Positions 33,561-42,533 of a DNA stretch of 64,000 nt are shown piece by piece. Both the position numbers and the translations under genes were made by a program. The stretch covers positions 362,504 through 426,503 of the forward strand of contig DFLU01000010.1 of assembly GCA_002375495.1 (NCBI GenBank), read 5' to 3'. Source of the stretch: Flavobacteriaceae bacterium UBA3611. GTDB lineage: Bacteria > Bacteroidota > Bacteroidia > Flavobacteriales > Flavobacteriaceae. The notes under the pieces are model-generated. The model saw nothing but the letters and a program-made list of their open reading frames with translations, did not search any database and was not told the origin of the DNA. How positions within the stretch are numbered: position 1 is the first letter of the stretch; each line of letters begins with the position of its first letter.

Positions 33561-36290
33561 ATGACAGAAGATAATAACACAAACCAAGACGATTCATTAA
33601 ACCCAGAAGACATCAACCATCAGGATGTGTCTGGAGGTGAGGAAGAAAATGTAGATTCGGGAGAAACCATTACCCGTGTTACAGGAATGTACCGCGAGTG
33701 GTTTTTAGACTATGCCAGCTACGTGATCTTAGAACGAGCCGTACCTGCTATCGAAGATGGTTTTAAGCCCGTACAGCGCCGTATCATGCATTCTATGAAA
33801 GATCTGGACGATGGTCGCTACAACAAAGTGGCAAACATCGTAGGGCATACCATGCAGTATCACCCGCACGGGGACGCCAGTATTGCAGATGCTATGGTGC
33901 AAATAGGGCAGAAAGATTTACTTATCGATACCCAAGGAAACTGGGGAAATATTTTAACTGGCGACCGTGCCGCGGCTTCACGTTATATTGAAGCACGACT
34001 TTCGAAATTTGCCTTAGATGTAGTTTACAATCCGAAAATCACCGAATGGCAAGCCAGTTACGACGGCCGTAGAAAGGAGCCCATCAATTTACCCGTAATG
34101 TTCCCAATGCTATTGGCGCAAGGAGGTGAGGGGATTGCTGTAGGACTTTCAACCAAAATATTGCCCCATAACTTTATTGAATTGATTGATGCCTCAGTAA
34201 AGCATCTACAAGGCAAACGATTTACATTATATCCAGATTTCCCCACGGCCGGGATGGTAGATGTTACCGATTATAACGACGGGCTACGTGGCGGAAAGAT
34301 TAGAAGTCGAGCGCGCATCTTGCAACATGATAAAAATACCTTGGTGATTCGCGAAATTCCGTTTGGCACTACCACATCTTCGCTTATCGATTCTATTTTG
34401 AAAGCCAACGACAAGGGAAAGATAAAAATTAAAAAGATTGAAGATAACACAGCCGCTGAGGTAGAAATACTCATTCATATTCCGTCAGGTATTTCGCCAG
34501 ACAAAACCATCGATGCGCTGTATGCCTTTACCAATTGTGAAACCTCTATTTCTCCGCTGGGATGTGTGATTGAAGATAACAAACCGTTGTTTGTGGGTGT
34601 TTCTGAAATGTTACGCCGTTCTACTGACCGTACGGTTCAATTGCTGAAAAGTGAACTCGAGATTCAGTTGGGCGAATTGGAGAATCAGTGGCACTATGCT
34701 TCGCTAGAACGTATCTTTATTGAAAACCGAATTTATCGCGATATTGAAGAAGAAGAAACCTGGGAAGGCGTGATTCAAGCCATCGATAAAGGGTTGAAAC
34801 CACATACGGCCCATTTAAAACGTGCGGTGACCGAAGAAGATATTGTTCGGTTAACAGAAATTCGAATCAAACGTATTTCAAAATTTGATATCGACAAAGC
34901 ACAACAGAAAATTGACGCGCTGGAAGATCAGATCGCCCAGGTAAAACATCATTTGGCAAACCTGATTGAGTACGCCATAGATTATTTCAAACGTCTGAAA
35001 AAAGACTACGGAGAAGGCAAAGAACGGAAGGCTGAGATAAAAGTGTTCGACGATATTGAAGCAACCAAAGTGGTGATCAGGAACACAAAACTCTACGTAA
35101 ACCGCGAAGAAGGATTTGTGGGTACAAGCCTGCGTAGAGACGAGTACGTGACCGATTGTAGCGATATAGACGATATTATTGTTTTTACCGAAGAAGGTAA
35201 AATGATGGTCACCAAAGTAGACAGCAAGACCTTTGTGGGCAAAGGCATCCTGCACGTTGCTGTGTTTAAGAAAAAAGACAAGCGCACCATTTATAATATG
35301 ATCTATAAAGACGGTCCGCGTGGTGCCACCTATGTAAAACGTTTTGCGGTCACTTCTATGACCCGCGATCGGGAATACGATCTAACCGCGGGTACCAAAG
35401 GCTCTAAAGTGCTCTATTTTACGGCGAACCCGAATGGGGAAGCAGAGGTGGTCACCATCTTATTGCGCCAAAGTGGAAGCATCAAAAAATTGAAATGGGA
35501 TCTCGATTTTGCAGACCAGCTTATTAAAGGTCGCGGCTCTAAAGGAAATATTGTAACCAAATATGCGGTAAAGCGCGTCGAATTGAAAGAAAAGGGACTT
35601 TCGACCTTAAAGCCCCGAAAAATATGGTTCGATGATACTGTACAGCGCTTGAATTTAGAAGGAAGAGGGGAGCTGTTGGGCGAATTTAAATCGCATGACC
35701 GCTTATTGCTCATCAATCAAAAGGGCGTGGTAAAAACGGTTATTCCTGAAATTACACTTCGATTTGATGAAGACATGATCGTGTTAGAAAAATGGGAACC
35801 TAAAAAGCCGCTTTCAGCAATTTATTGGGAAGGTGAAAAAGAGTTGTTTTACGTAAAGCGCTTTTTAATAGAAAACCCAGACCGGGAAGAGTTGATCATT
35901 ACCGAGCATCCTAAATCGTATTTAGAGCGTGTGTTTACAGATTATCGTCCGCAAGCGGAAATTGTATTTGTAAAAGAACGCGGGAAAGAACGAAAAGAGA
36001 ATCAGGAAATCAATTTAGAAGAATTTATAGCTATCAAGGGCATAACGGCTATGGGGAACCAGCTTACCAAGGATAAGGTACTAGAAATAAATGCGCTTTC
36101 ACCATTGCCATACGAAGCTCCTGCTGAAAAGAAAACCGAAGAAATGGACGTGGTAGATGAAGAAACCGTTTCATCTGAGGCCAAGGCTGAAAATGACGAT
36201 TCAGAATCTAAATCCTCTGGAGATTCCAAAAAAGCAGATGACGATGAAGAACCACCTGTTGGGAACGACGGCCAAGCAACTCTATTCTAA
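33561..36290 (+). CDS. parC: DNA topoisomerase IV subunit A
   Basis: The 909-residue DNA-cleavage subunit has the QRR motif (GFKPVQRRIMHSM, about 70-82) and the catalytic Tyr in RAAASRYIEARLS (about 137-149). A coiled-coil region is followed by a beta-pinwheel C-terminal domain. No GyrA box (QRRGGKG) was found, which supports topoisomerase IV over gyrase. The last 60 residues are very acidic (Glu, Asp and Ser). Its stop overlaps the next start (TAATG). It functions with ParE in decatenation. Confidence 0.93.
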   Translation: MTEDNNTNQDDSLNPEDINHQDVSGGEEENVDSGETITRVTGMYREWFLDYASYVILERAVPAIEDGFKPVQRRIMHSMKDLDDGRYNKVANIVGHTMQYHPHGDASIADAMVQIGQKDLLIDTQGNWGNILTGDRAAASRYIEARLSKFALDVVYNPKITEWQASYDGRRKEPINLPVMFPMLLAQGGEGIAVGLSTKILPHNFIELIDASVKHLQGKRFTLYPDFPTAGMVDVTDYNDGLRGGKIRSRARILQHDKNTLVIREIPFGTTTSSLIDSILKANDKGKIKIKKIEDNTAAEVEILIHIPSGISPDKTIDALYAFTNCETSISPLGCVIEDNKPLFVGVSEMLRRSTDRTVQLLKSELEIQLGELENQWHYASLERIFIENRIYRDIEEEETWEGVIQAIDKGLKPHTAHLKRAVTEEDIVRLTEIRIKRISKFDIDKAQQKIDALEDQIAQVKHHLANLIEYAIDYFKRLKKDYGEGKERKAEIKVFDDIEATKVVIRNTKLYVNREEGFVGTSLRRDEYVTDCSDIDDIIVFTEEGKMMVTKVDSKTFVGKGILHVAVFKKKDKRTIYNMIYKDGPRGATYVKRFAVTSMTRDREYDLTAGTKGSKVLYFTANPNGEAEVVTILLRQSGSIKKLKWDLDFADQLIKGRGSKGNIVTKYAVKRVELKEKGLSTLKPRKIWFDDTVQRLNLEGRGELLGEFKSHDRLLLINQKGVVKTVIPEITLRFDEDMIVLEKWEPKKPLSAIYWEGEKELFYVKRFLIENPDREELIITEHPKSYLERVFTDYRPQAEIVFVKERGKERKENQEINLEEFIAIKGITAMGNQLTKDKVLEINALSPLPYEAPAEKKTEEMDVVDEETVSSEAKAENDDSESKSSGDSKKADDDEEPPVGNDGQATLF

Positions 36291-36853
36291 TGGAATCGAC
36301 AAATACTATTGGCCAAATCATCAAAACGTATGCGGTACCCTATTATCGTCATACCTATCATTCTAAACTTTCCGCAGAAGAAATTCGGGAACGTCTACTT
36401 CAACACATAGACACACGAGAAGAATCTTTCGTCACCAAGATTTTTGGTAATACTTCTTCAAAAAAAGACAGCTATAAAGGGAAATTTGAGGGAAACTCCT
36501 TCAAAATACAACGAATTAAAAAGGGTAAGAACTCAAATCGTCCTGTAATATTGGGGGAGGTTACAGCTGCAGTAAACACCACGCAAGTGGCTGTGGTAAT
36601 GCGATTACCTTATTTAAGTCTGCTTTCGTTAATAGTATGGTTTGGGGTTTTAATTTATATAGGTTTGGAAGATGGTAATACCATTACTCTTACCGAATTT
36701 AATATATATTTTGTACTATTTATGGTGTGCTTCGCCTACTTGGTGACAACTATTAGCTATAACTACGAAGCTGCCAAAACCAAAAAATTTCTAAAACGGG
36801 TCCTACAACCCGTGTCGCTGAACAATCAAAGTGATTGGATTATCAGGAATTAA
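36290..36853 (+). CDS. Membrane protein of unknown function, coupled to parC
   Basis: The 187-residue protein has a cytoplasmic N-terminal region (about 1-105, basic) and two membrane helices (about 109-126 and 137-156). A basic tail ends it. I recognise no domain. The start codon overlaps the parC stop by one base (TAATG), so it is cotranscribed and translationally coupled. mscL follows after 11 bases. Confidence 0.75.
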   Translation: MESTNTIGQIIKTYAVPYYRHTYHSKLSAEEIRERLLQHIDTREESFVTKIFGNTSSKKDSYKGKFEGNSFKIQRIKKGKNSNRPVILGEVTAAVNTTQVAVVMRLPYLSLLSLIVWFGVLIYIGLEDGNTITLTEFNIYFVLFMVCFAYLVTTISYNYEAAKTKKFLKRVLQPVSLNNQSDWIIRN

Positions 36854-36864
36854 AAATATAGTTC

Positions 36865-37299
36865 ATGAAAGGTTTTATCAAAGAATTTAAAGACTTTGCC
36901 ATTAAGGGCAATATGATAGACATGGCTGTAGGTATCATTATAGGTACTGCCTTCAACAATGTTGTAAATACGTTGGTGAAAAAAGTGGTGATGCCTCCCT
37001 TATCACTGCTTACAGATGATGTAAACCTGGCCGAGCGGAAATATATTCTTCGTGAAGCTGAAGGGGAAGCTTCTGAGGTGGCAATTGGTTATGGAGAATT
37101 GATCGAAGTACTTATCGATTTTACAATAATTGCGCTAACCATTTTTGTGGTCATAAAGTTCATGAATCGATTTAAGAAAAAAGCAGAAGATCCCAAAAAC
37201 AAAGCCGTTGAAACCCCAAAGAATATCGAATTGCTCGCGAACATCGAAAACTTGATGAAGGAGCAGAATACCTTGCTTAAGAATAAACACCTTAAATAA
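36865..37299 (+). CDS. mscL: Large-conductance mechanosensitive channel MscL
   Basis: The 144-residue channel subunit starts with the amphipathic helix MKGFIKEFKDFAIKGN, followed by TM1 (MIDMAVGIIIGTAFNNVVN). A periplasmic loop comes next, then TM2 (about 75-95, LIEVLIDFTIIALTIFVVI) and a basic C-terminal helix. It opens under membrane tension to release solutes during osmotic downshock. Length and motifs are normal. It ends the parE-parC run; the following kinase has its own promoter. Confidence 0.94.
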   Translation: MKGFIKEFKDFAIKGNMIDMAVGIIIGTAFNNVVNTLVKKVVMPPLSLLTDDVNLAERKYILREAEGEASEVAIGYGELIEVLIDFTIIALTIFVVIKFMNRFKKKAEDPKNKAVETPKNIELLANIENLMKEQNTLLKNKHLK

Positions 37300-37311
37300 T
37301 AATATTGTTTG

Positions 37312-37319
37312 TAGTTTTG
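37312..37319 (+). promoter_or_regulatory. -7 promoter element of the hybrid kinase gene
   Basis: TAGTTTTG, 42 bases before the ATG at 37362. Confidence 0.5.
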
Positions 37320-37361
37320 TAGGAAAATTCTATATTATTAGAGTATCGGTAATACACTTTC

Positions 37362-39410
37362 ATGTTACGCACATTTCCTAAAAGTATTTATGTTAAGGCT
37401 GCAATCGTTTTCTCTATATCGGTAATTGTAAGCCTTGTTATCTATGTGCAGGCAAATAAACAACTTGAACAAGAACTAGAAGGGCAGACGGTTACGTTAG
37501 GCACCATGGTTGTAAACGATTTTGAAAGAACCGTGCGCAATAATGTACTCGCATTAGAAAACCTTAAAGACCGTATTGAGGAAAGTAATGGTGAGTTCAT
37601 GAATTATTTCGAAAGCGACGCGATGCGTATCATGAGCCAGCATCCGGCAATAAAATTTGTTGAGTGGATTGATGACAACGGAATTATTCGTGAAATACAC
37701 CCCATTGAGAAGAACAATGCGGCCTACTTATTAGATATTAAACCAATCGCATATCGTTATAACGATTGGTTGGTGAACAGTAAAAAAGATCAGTCTAATA
37801 TGACGTCTTGGGTTGCACTCACCCAACAGGGAAAAGCGTTTTTAATTGATGTGCCAATTTTTATTGATGGTGATTTTAAGGGGACCGTTTCGGCAGGGAT
37901 GGATTTTGAATCACAGTTCAACGATTTGAATAAAAACCTGAAGAATCTAGACATCAAATTGGTAGATGAAGATGGGAATGAATTTTACCGATTCAATAAA
38001 CTTGGTCAGGATGATGTTTCAGAGAGTAAGCGTTATACCAGTAGTGTTCAACCCATTCCAAACATCGATAAAGCATGGAGTTTCCAGCTCCTTTTGGGAG
38101 GAAATTCTATATACAAGGAGCGCGATCTTATTCAGAAAACAGGATTGAGCTACGGGTTCTTTATTTCGTTACTGGTTGGTTTGTTGGTGATTTATTTCTT
38201 GCAATCTAGAGAGCGTACCAAACATCAAATGGTTGTAAATAACACATTGGTACAATTAAACCAAGAACTAAAAAACCAAAAACGCGCAGCTCAGGAGGCA
38301 TCAAAACATAAATCCGACTTTATTTCGAATATGAGTCACGAAATTCGTACTCCGTTGAATGCTATTCTTGGTTTTGTTGAAATTCTTCACGCCAAAAATT
38401 TGCTGCGAAATGAACGGCTGTATTTGCGCCTAATGAAAAATTCGGCACAGAACTTATTGGGGCTGGTAAATGATATTCTTGATATCCATAAAATTGAAGC
38501 CGGTAAGGCAGTTGTTTCAAAAGAAGTTTTCAAGCCCTCTGAAAAATTCAGACAGCTTATTGCGACCTACGAATCCCAGATTGTGGAAAATAACCTGTCT
38601 TTGAAGACGAATATTTCTACAGAAGACCAATACGCTGTTATTTCCGACAGTTCAAAGTTCAACCAAATTATTACTAATATAATTTCCAATGCAATAAAAT
38701 TTACGTCTAAAGGGGGGATTCAAATCACCTATGACGAGTCGTTGGAAGACGGCAAATTGATAGTAACATACACTATTAGTGATACGGGTGTTGGTATCCC
38801 AAAAGATAAATTACAATCTATTTTTCAGCGCTTTGTTCAGGTTGAAAATGGTACAAAAAAACGCCATGTAGGGGGCGGACTAGGGCTTGCAATAACCCAT
38901 GAATTGGTGCAGTTGTTGGGGGGAACCATTACTGTTACAAGCAAAGAAAAGAAAGGTAGTAGCTTTACAGTATGCCTGCCAATGGACATTGTTGAAACGC
39001 CAAATGAAACTAATAAAACAGAAATCCCCGACCTTTCAGGGTTGCGTTGTTTAATTATCGACGACAATAGGATTAACCGCATGATTTTGTTCAATTTCCT
39101 ACAAAAAACGGGTGTCCATATAGATAACGTAGGAAGTGGTAGGCAAGCGATAGCGAAAGCAACTAATGTAGACTATGATATAGTTTTTATGGATGTGCAT
39201 ATGCCAGACATGGATGGCTTTGAAACAACACGAAAACTTTTGGAGATTAATCAAGAAAGCACCGTCATCGGAGTCTCTGCCGATGTAACCTTAGAGGCTA
39301 TTGAAAAAGCAAAGGCATCGGGAATGAAAGATTACCTTACCAAACCCATAGAGAAGGAGGTACTGTTTGAAACCCTGGGTAAATTAGCTGTAACCTCTTC
39401 ATCAGGTTAA
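37362..39410 (+). CDS. CHASE-domain hybrid histidine kinase with receiver
   Basis: The 682-residue inner-membrane sensor has TM1 (about 11-30) and a periplasmic CHASE-like domain (about 40-250, including FVEWIDDNGIIREIHP). TM2 follows at about 261-280, then a coiled-coil linker. HisKA has phospho-acceptor His326 in FISNMSHEIRTPLN. HATPase_c has NIISNAIKFT, DTGVGIPKDK and GGGLGLAI. The C-terminal receiver domain has phospho-acceptor Asp near residue 611 in MDVHMPDMDG. No DNA-binding domain is present, so output must go through a phosphotransfer partner elsewhere. The ligand is unknown. Confidence 0.9.
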   Translation: MLRTFPKSIYVKAAIVFSISVIVSLVIYVQANKQLEQELEGQTVTLGTMVVNDFERTVRNNVLALENLKDRIEESNGEFMNYFESDAMRIMSQHPAIKFVEWIDDNGIIREIHPIEKNNAAYLLDIKPIAYRYNDWLVNSKKDQSNMTSWVALTQQGKAFLIDVPIFIDGDFKGTVSAGMDFESQFNDLNKNLKNLDIKLVDEDGNEFYRFNKLGQDDVSESKRYTSSVQPIPNIDKAWSFQLLLGGNSIYKERDLIQKTGLSYGFFISLLVGLLVIYFLQSRERTKHQMVVNNTLVQLNQELKNQKRAAQEASKHKSDFISNMSHEIRTPLNAILGFVEILHAKNLLRNERLYLRLMKNSAQNLLGLVNDILDIHKIEAGKAVVSKEVFKPSEKFRQLIATYESQIVENNLSLKTNISTEDQYAVISDSSKFNQIITNIISNAIKFTSKGGIQITYDESLEDGKLIVTYTISDTGVGIPKDKLQSIFQRFVQVENGTKKRHVGGGLGLAITHELVQLLGGTITVTSKEKKGSSFTVCLPMDIVETPNETNKTEIPDLSGLRCLIIDDNRINRMILFNFLQKTGVHIDNVGSGRQAIAKATNVDYDIVFMDVHMPDMDGFETTRKLLEINQESTVIGVSADVTLEAIEKAKASGMKDYLTKPIEKEVLFETLGKLAVTSSSG

Positions 39411-39419
39411 TCCTCTACT

Positions 39420-39445
39420 TTATAAACCAATGGTGGGTGGTTTAT
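39420..39445. terminator. Weak hairpin between convergent genes
   Basis: An 8-bp stem (39422-39429 with 39438-39445) overlapping the stop of the 39442 gene. There is no strong T-run, so it is only a possible terminator. Confidence 0.35.
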
Positions 39446-39795
39446 TCCTCTTCAGAAGCGGCTGTTGAAAACCGCGATACTAATTTAGGAGGCACTTTAT
39501 ACGTTGCCGCATATTTTAAGCCTTCTTGTCGGTGTTTAAAAGTGTTGAAAGCCTTGGTGTACCAACGTTTGTCTGATGCTTTTTTATTGTGATCTTGGTG
39601 CATGCTCGCTCCAAAAGACGTGTTTTTAGCCCATGTATTGATAGAATAGATGGCAATTCCAAAATAACTAGCACGCTCTAACACTTTTTTAAAATCTTCT
39701 TCGGAAAATTTAAAGTCTTCAGGCTTCTCAGCCTTTTTATTCAGATTGGTGAGATCATGAAACACGTTCTGTTGTAAAAATTCTAATGATGTCAT
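39442..39795 (-). CDS. Hypothetical protein, function unknown
   Basis: The 117-residue soluble protein (from the ATG at 39795) is rich in aromatic and basic residues in its second half (DKRWYTKAFNTFKHRQEG). No signal peptide, membrane segment or named domain is seen. The frame extends to a TTG at 39822, which would add nine residues and is less likely. It lies downstream of the methyltransferase fusion in the opposite direction to the hybrid kinase. Confidence 0.65.
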   Translation of the reverse strand: MTSLEFLQQNVFHDLTNLNKKAEKPEDFKFSEEDFKKVLERASYFGIAIYSINTWAKNTSFGASMHQDHNKKASDKRWYTKAFNTFKHRQEGLKYAATYKVPPKLVSRFSTAASEEE

Positions 39796-39843
39796 GTGGT
39801 AAAGGTCGGTATTGTTTTTCAATCGAAACGAAATGTAACCGAA

Positions 39844-40689
39844 TCATTTTTTAAAAGTATGAATGTATAGTTGCTCTACCTTTTCACGAGCCCAAGGAGT
39901 GCGTCTCAAAAATTTCAAACTCGAATTGATGGAAGGATTCGACACAAAACTATTAATGCGCACACGGTCTCCGAGTTCTTCCCATCCATATTTATCAACC
40001 AGTTCTTCTAAGATGGTCTTTAAGGTAATGCCATGTAGCGGATTGTTTTTTTGGACTTTTGGTTTTTCTTTCTTCTGAAATATCCCAAATAATTCACTGC
40101 CTTCCCTGGGTTGAATGGAATTATAAGCGGTTTCCAGTACTTGTATGTTGAAATAAGGCTTCAAATACCGTCTATATTCGGTTTCAGTTGCACCGTACGG
40201 GCGACCTTCATTTTCTTTCGTTGCCGATTCTTTAAATAACACTCCCACTAACTTTCCGGTAGGCGCTAGGAGTGAAGCCATTTTTGTGGCATACTTCACC
40301 CGGGTCATCTGGTCGGGTTCAAAAGAACAGAAAAAGGTTTGTTCAAGAATAAGGTCGTACGTTCCCTTATGCTTAAAAAAGTTTTGGTGATGGATGTGTG
40401 CTTCAGGGAACGACGGATTTCTTTGTTTGAAATTTTCCAAAGGAATTTCAGAAACATCTAATATATGAACATTGCTAAAGCCCCTTTTATGGAGGTATTC
40501 AGCCTCATATGCATTTCCAGCACCCGGAATTAGAATGCGTAGACTTTTATCTTTTAATTGGTCTGCATATTCGGTCATAGGAGTGGTAGCAGCCCCCACA
40601 TCCCAGCCTGTTAACGCTTCTTGGTATCGTTGTGTCCAATAGGCTTCTTCCGAAGTATTTGTTTCTTTACTCAATTTCTTCGTCTTCAA
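39844..40689 (-). CDS. TPMT-like SAM methyltransferase fused to VF530 domain
   Basis: The 281-residue protein has two parts. Residues about 14-207 are a thiopurine S-methyltransferase-like domain: YWTQRYQEALTGWDVG, SAM loop ILIPGAGNAYEAEYL, ILDVSEIPLENF, then LEQTFFCSFEPDQ and LVGVLF. Residues 215-276 match the VF530/DUF2132 domain (NNPLHGITLKTILEEL, then NSFVSNPSINSSLKFLRRTP), which is usually a protein of its own of about 75 residues and may bind nucleic acid. No ATG exists at the start. The TTG at 40689, or the TTG at 40674 whose TTGAGTAA overlaps the terC stop, must be used. It is coupled to terC. Confidence 0.87.
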   Translation of the reverse strand: MKTKKLSKETNTSEEAYWTQRYQEALTGWDVGAATTPMTEYADQLKDKSLRILIPGAGNAYEAEYLHKRGFSNVHILDVSEIPLENFKQRNPSFPEAHIHHQNFFKHKGTYDLILEQTFFCSFEPDQMTRVKYATKMASLLAPTGKLVGVLFKESATKENEGRPYGATETEYRRYLKPYFNIQVLETAYNSIQPREGSELFGIFQKKEKPKVQKNNPLHGITLKTILEELVDKYGWEELGDRVRINSFVSNPSINSSLKFLRRTPWAREKVEQLYIHTFKK

Positions 40690-41497
40690 TAGGTTTGGTG
40701 GTCACAATTTCACTGGTAGTCTTTCGATATCGCATATTGATGAATTCTATAAACAGCGAGAATGCAATGGTAAAATAGAGGTATCCCTTCGGAATGGTTC
40801 CCACTTCACCACCAAAAATTACTAAATGGGAGAGATGGGCGCCTTCGGCTATAAGCATAAATCCAATAAGTATCAGAAATGCGAGTCCGAGTAGCTGTAC
40901 CGTTGGATGTTTGTTTACAAAGCGACCCACCGGATTTGCGAATACCATCATGATAATGACAGAAATCACCACGGCAATCACCATGATCACTAGCGCATCA
41001 TTGGGATCATCGCTAATTCCGTTGGTCATACCCACAGCAGTTAAGATAGAATCGAATGAAAAAACGATGTTGATCAAGCAAATTTGGATAATTGCCTTGG
41101 TGAGGGTTGTTTTTCGGCCTTTTTTAACTTCACGCTCGTCGTGGCCTTTATCTTCAACTTTTTCATGAATTTCACTCGTACTTTTATACAGGAGGAAGAG
41201 TCCGCCCGCAATGAGAATCAGTCCTTGTCCGCTCACACCAGCCTGTATCCACGGTAAGTTGATGTGCCAAAAAGGAGCTTCCATGGCTACTAGCCAAGAA
41301 ATTCCGAAGAGTAGAATGATTCGAATAAGCATGGCGAGCACCAAACCGACATTGGTTGCCTTTTTTTGATGCTCCTTCGGAAGTTTACTGGCGGCTAAGG
41401 AAATAAAGATGATGTTATCTATACCTAATACAATTTCTAGGAACGTCAGTGTGAATAAGGCGACGAGGGCGTCGGGAGAAGTTAAAATTTCAAACAT
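40667..41497 (-). CDS. TerC family integral membrane protein
   Basis: The 276-residue protein has seven hydrophobic segments and the TerC motifs: LEIVLGIDNIIFIS near the N-terminus and NIVFSFDSILTAVGM in the second half. A charged cytoplasmic loop lies between (KVEDKGHDEREVKKGRK). Family members are linked to metal export, notably manganese, and tellurite resistance. No ter operon or mntP-type riboswitch is seen here. The C-terminal tail is acidic. It overlaps the methyltransferase fusion gene, so the two are coexpressed. Confidence 0.9.
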   Translation of the reverse strand: MFEILTSPDALVALFTLTFLEIVLGIDNIIFISLAASKLPKEHQKKATNVGLVLAMLIRIILLFGISWLVAMEAPFWHINLPWIQAGVSGQGLILIAGGLFLLYKSTSEIHEKVEDKGHDEREVKKGRKTTLTKAIIQICLINIVFSFDSILTAVGMTNGISDDPNDALVIMVIAVVISVIIMMVFANPVGRFVNKHPTVQLLGLAFLILIGFMLIAEGAHLSHLVIFGGEVGTIPKGYLYFTIAFSLFIEFINMRYRKTTSEIVTTKPIEDEEIE

Positions 41498-41551
41498 AGT
41501 TATTGGTATCGGTTCGTTTTATTCTTTTGTATCTAAGCTAATTTATTCTTT

Positions 41552-41586
41552 CACAACTCACAACTCACAACTCACAACTCACAACT
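41552..41586. repeat. Heptanucleotide tandem repeat, five copies of CACAACT
   Basis: Five perfect head-to-tail copies of CACAACT, upstream of terC on its minus-strand side and next to the 41587-41637 repeat. Slippage could vary the copy number. Confidence 0.85.
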
Positions 41587-41637
41587 TGTCACTCTGAGCT
41601 GTTACACAGAGCGCAGTCGAAGTGCTGTCGAAGTGCA
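41587..41637. repeat. Intergenic repeat element, second copy
   Basis: TGTCACTCTGAGC at the left and GCGCAGTCGAAGTG at the right, separated by an 11-base insert, with an extra TCGAAGTG at the end. The ends match those of the element at 32998-33079. It abuts the stop codon of the gene ending at 41638. Confidence 0.6.
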
Positions 41638-42024
41638 CTACTCACTAACCTTCACAGCCGTTCCCTTTTCTTTTCGAGGCTCACCCACCAAATTATACTC
41701 AAACTGATACGTATTGCCCTCGGTAGAAAGAATTTTCATGTGTATGGCCCGCTTTTCAGCTTGGTTTTTCGGATTTTTCTTTTTCACAATGTACTCGCAG
41801 TCGTTAATCCACCGAATATATGAGGTATCTGCCTTTCCTCTAAAATAGTCAATTTCAATAGAATCGTTGCGCACGAAGGTTGTTTTGGTAATCTCAGTGC
41901 CAACCAAAGCCTCAAATTCGAACGTGCCTGTTTTAAAAGCTTCACAATCGCGATTCACTTCATAGCAGCTAGTACACACTAATACAAGTAAAAAAAAGCA
42001 CGACAAATACATAAATCGATTCAT
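41638..42024 (-). CDS. Small lipoprotein, function unknown
   Basis: The 128-residue protein has a lipoprotein signal with lipobox LVCTSC (Cys about residue 20) and a mature beta-rich part with the segments KTGTFEFEA, SIEIDYFRGKADTSYIRW and TYQFEYNLVGEP. The pattern is familiar from flavobacterial conserved lipoproteins, but I cannot assign a function. It follows the XRE gene on the same strand by 30 bases and is probably in its operon. Confidence 0.75.
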   Translation of the reverse strand: MNRFMYLSCFFLLVLVCTSCYEVNRDCEAFKTGTFEFEALVGTEITKTTFVRNDSIEIDYFRGKADTSYIRWINDCEYIVKKKNPKNQAEKRAIHMKILSTEGNTYQFEYNLVGEPRKEKGTAVKVSE

Positions 42025-42054
42025 GGTGCGAATTTCAGAAATTTCAGTAACATT

Positions 42055-42492
42055 TTATGGTAAGTATTCCTTAAAACTTCCATCCTTGTAAAAAATTACT
42101 ATCCGATCGATTGCTTTCGAAGCATGTGAAGGAGAAGAGGGGTGTGGAGAACTATCACTTTCTGTAGTTTCTATGGTTTCCTTCGGAAATGGTCTCGTTT
42201 TAGTTTCTGGAGTGTCGATTGCAGATGTTGTGACAGGGGTTGAAATAGTTTCCGTAGTGGAAGCAGTAGAAGGGAAGGTACCTTTTCCATTCAACAACCA
42301 ATATAAATCTACCTCTTCAAAAGTTTGTACTACCTTCATTACAAATTCTAAACTGGGCTTATTTCTGCCAGAAAGTAGGTGTGAAATGGTAGACCGATTG
42401 AAATCAATTTCTTCCGAAAAAGCAGTAGCCGTTAACCCGTAAAAGGCAAGTATTTTTTCCAATCTTTTTGTAAAATCGGCACTGTTTACCAT
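42055..42492 (-). CDS. XRE-type helix-turn-helix regulator
   Basis: The 145-residue protein has an XRE HTH domain at the N-terminus (about 8-62: ILAFYGLTATAFSEEIDFN, then STISHLLSGRNKPSLEFV). A long Ser/Thr/Pro-rich linker follows (about 74-125), and a short conserved end, AIDRIVIFYKDGSFKEYLP. It probably works as a dimeric repressor. Operator-like inverted repeats lie over its own start codon and -7 element, and a third lies just upstream of the divergent carboxypeptidase promoter, so autoregulation and control of that gene are likely. Confidence 0.88.
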   Translation of the reverse strand: MVNSADFTKRLEKILAFYGLTATAFSEEIDFNRSTISHLLSGRNKPSLEFVMKVVQTFEEVDLYWLLNGKGTFPSTASTTETISTPVTTSAIDTPETKTRPFPKETIETTESDSSPHPSSPSHASKAIDRIVIFYKDGSFKEYLP

Positions 42493-42498
42493 TGTAAC
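42484..42498. promoter_or_regulatory. Operator-like inverted repeat, site 1 (over XRE start codon)
   Basis: GTTTACCATTGTAAC, a match to the pattern GTTTACn-nn-TGTAAC. The XRE start codon (42490-42492) lies inside it. Confidence 0.5.
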
Positions 42499-42518
42499 AC
42501 TTTGTTTTACATCTTAAC

Positions 42519-42533
42519 GTTTACAAATGTAAC
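42519..42533. promoter_or_regulatory. Operator-like inverted repeat, site 2 (over XRE -7 element)
   Basis: GTTTACAAATGTAAC, same pattern as site 1. It covers the -7 element at 42531-42524, as expected for a repressor site. Confidence 0.55.
42524..42531 (-). promoter_or_regulatory. -7 promoter element of the XRE gene
   Basis: TACATTTG on the minus strand, 31 bases before the ATG at 42492. Confidence 0.6.

Noticed and set aside
41552..41586. CRISPR-like array
   Set aside because: The unit is only seven bases, with no spacers and no cas genes nearby. It is a simple tandem repeat.
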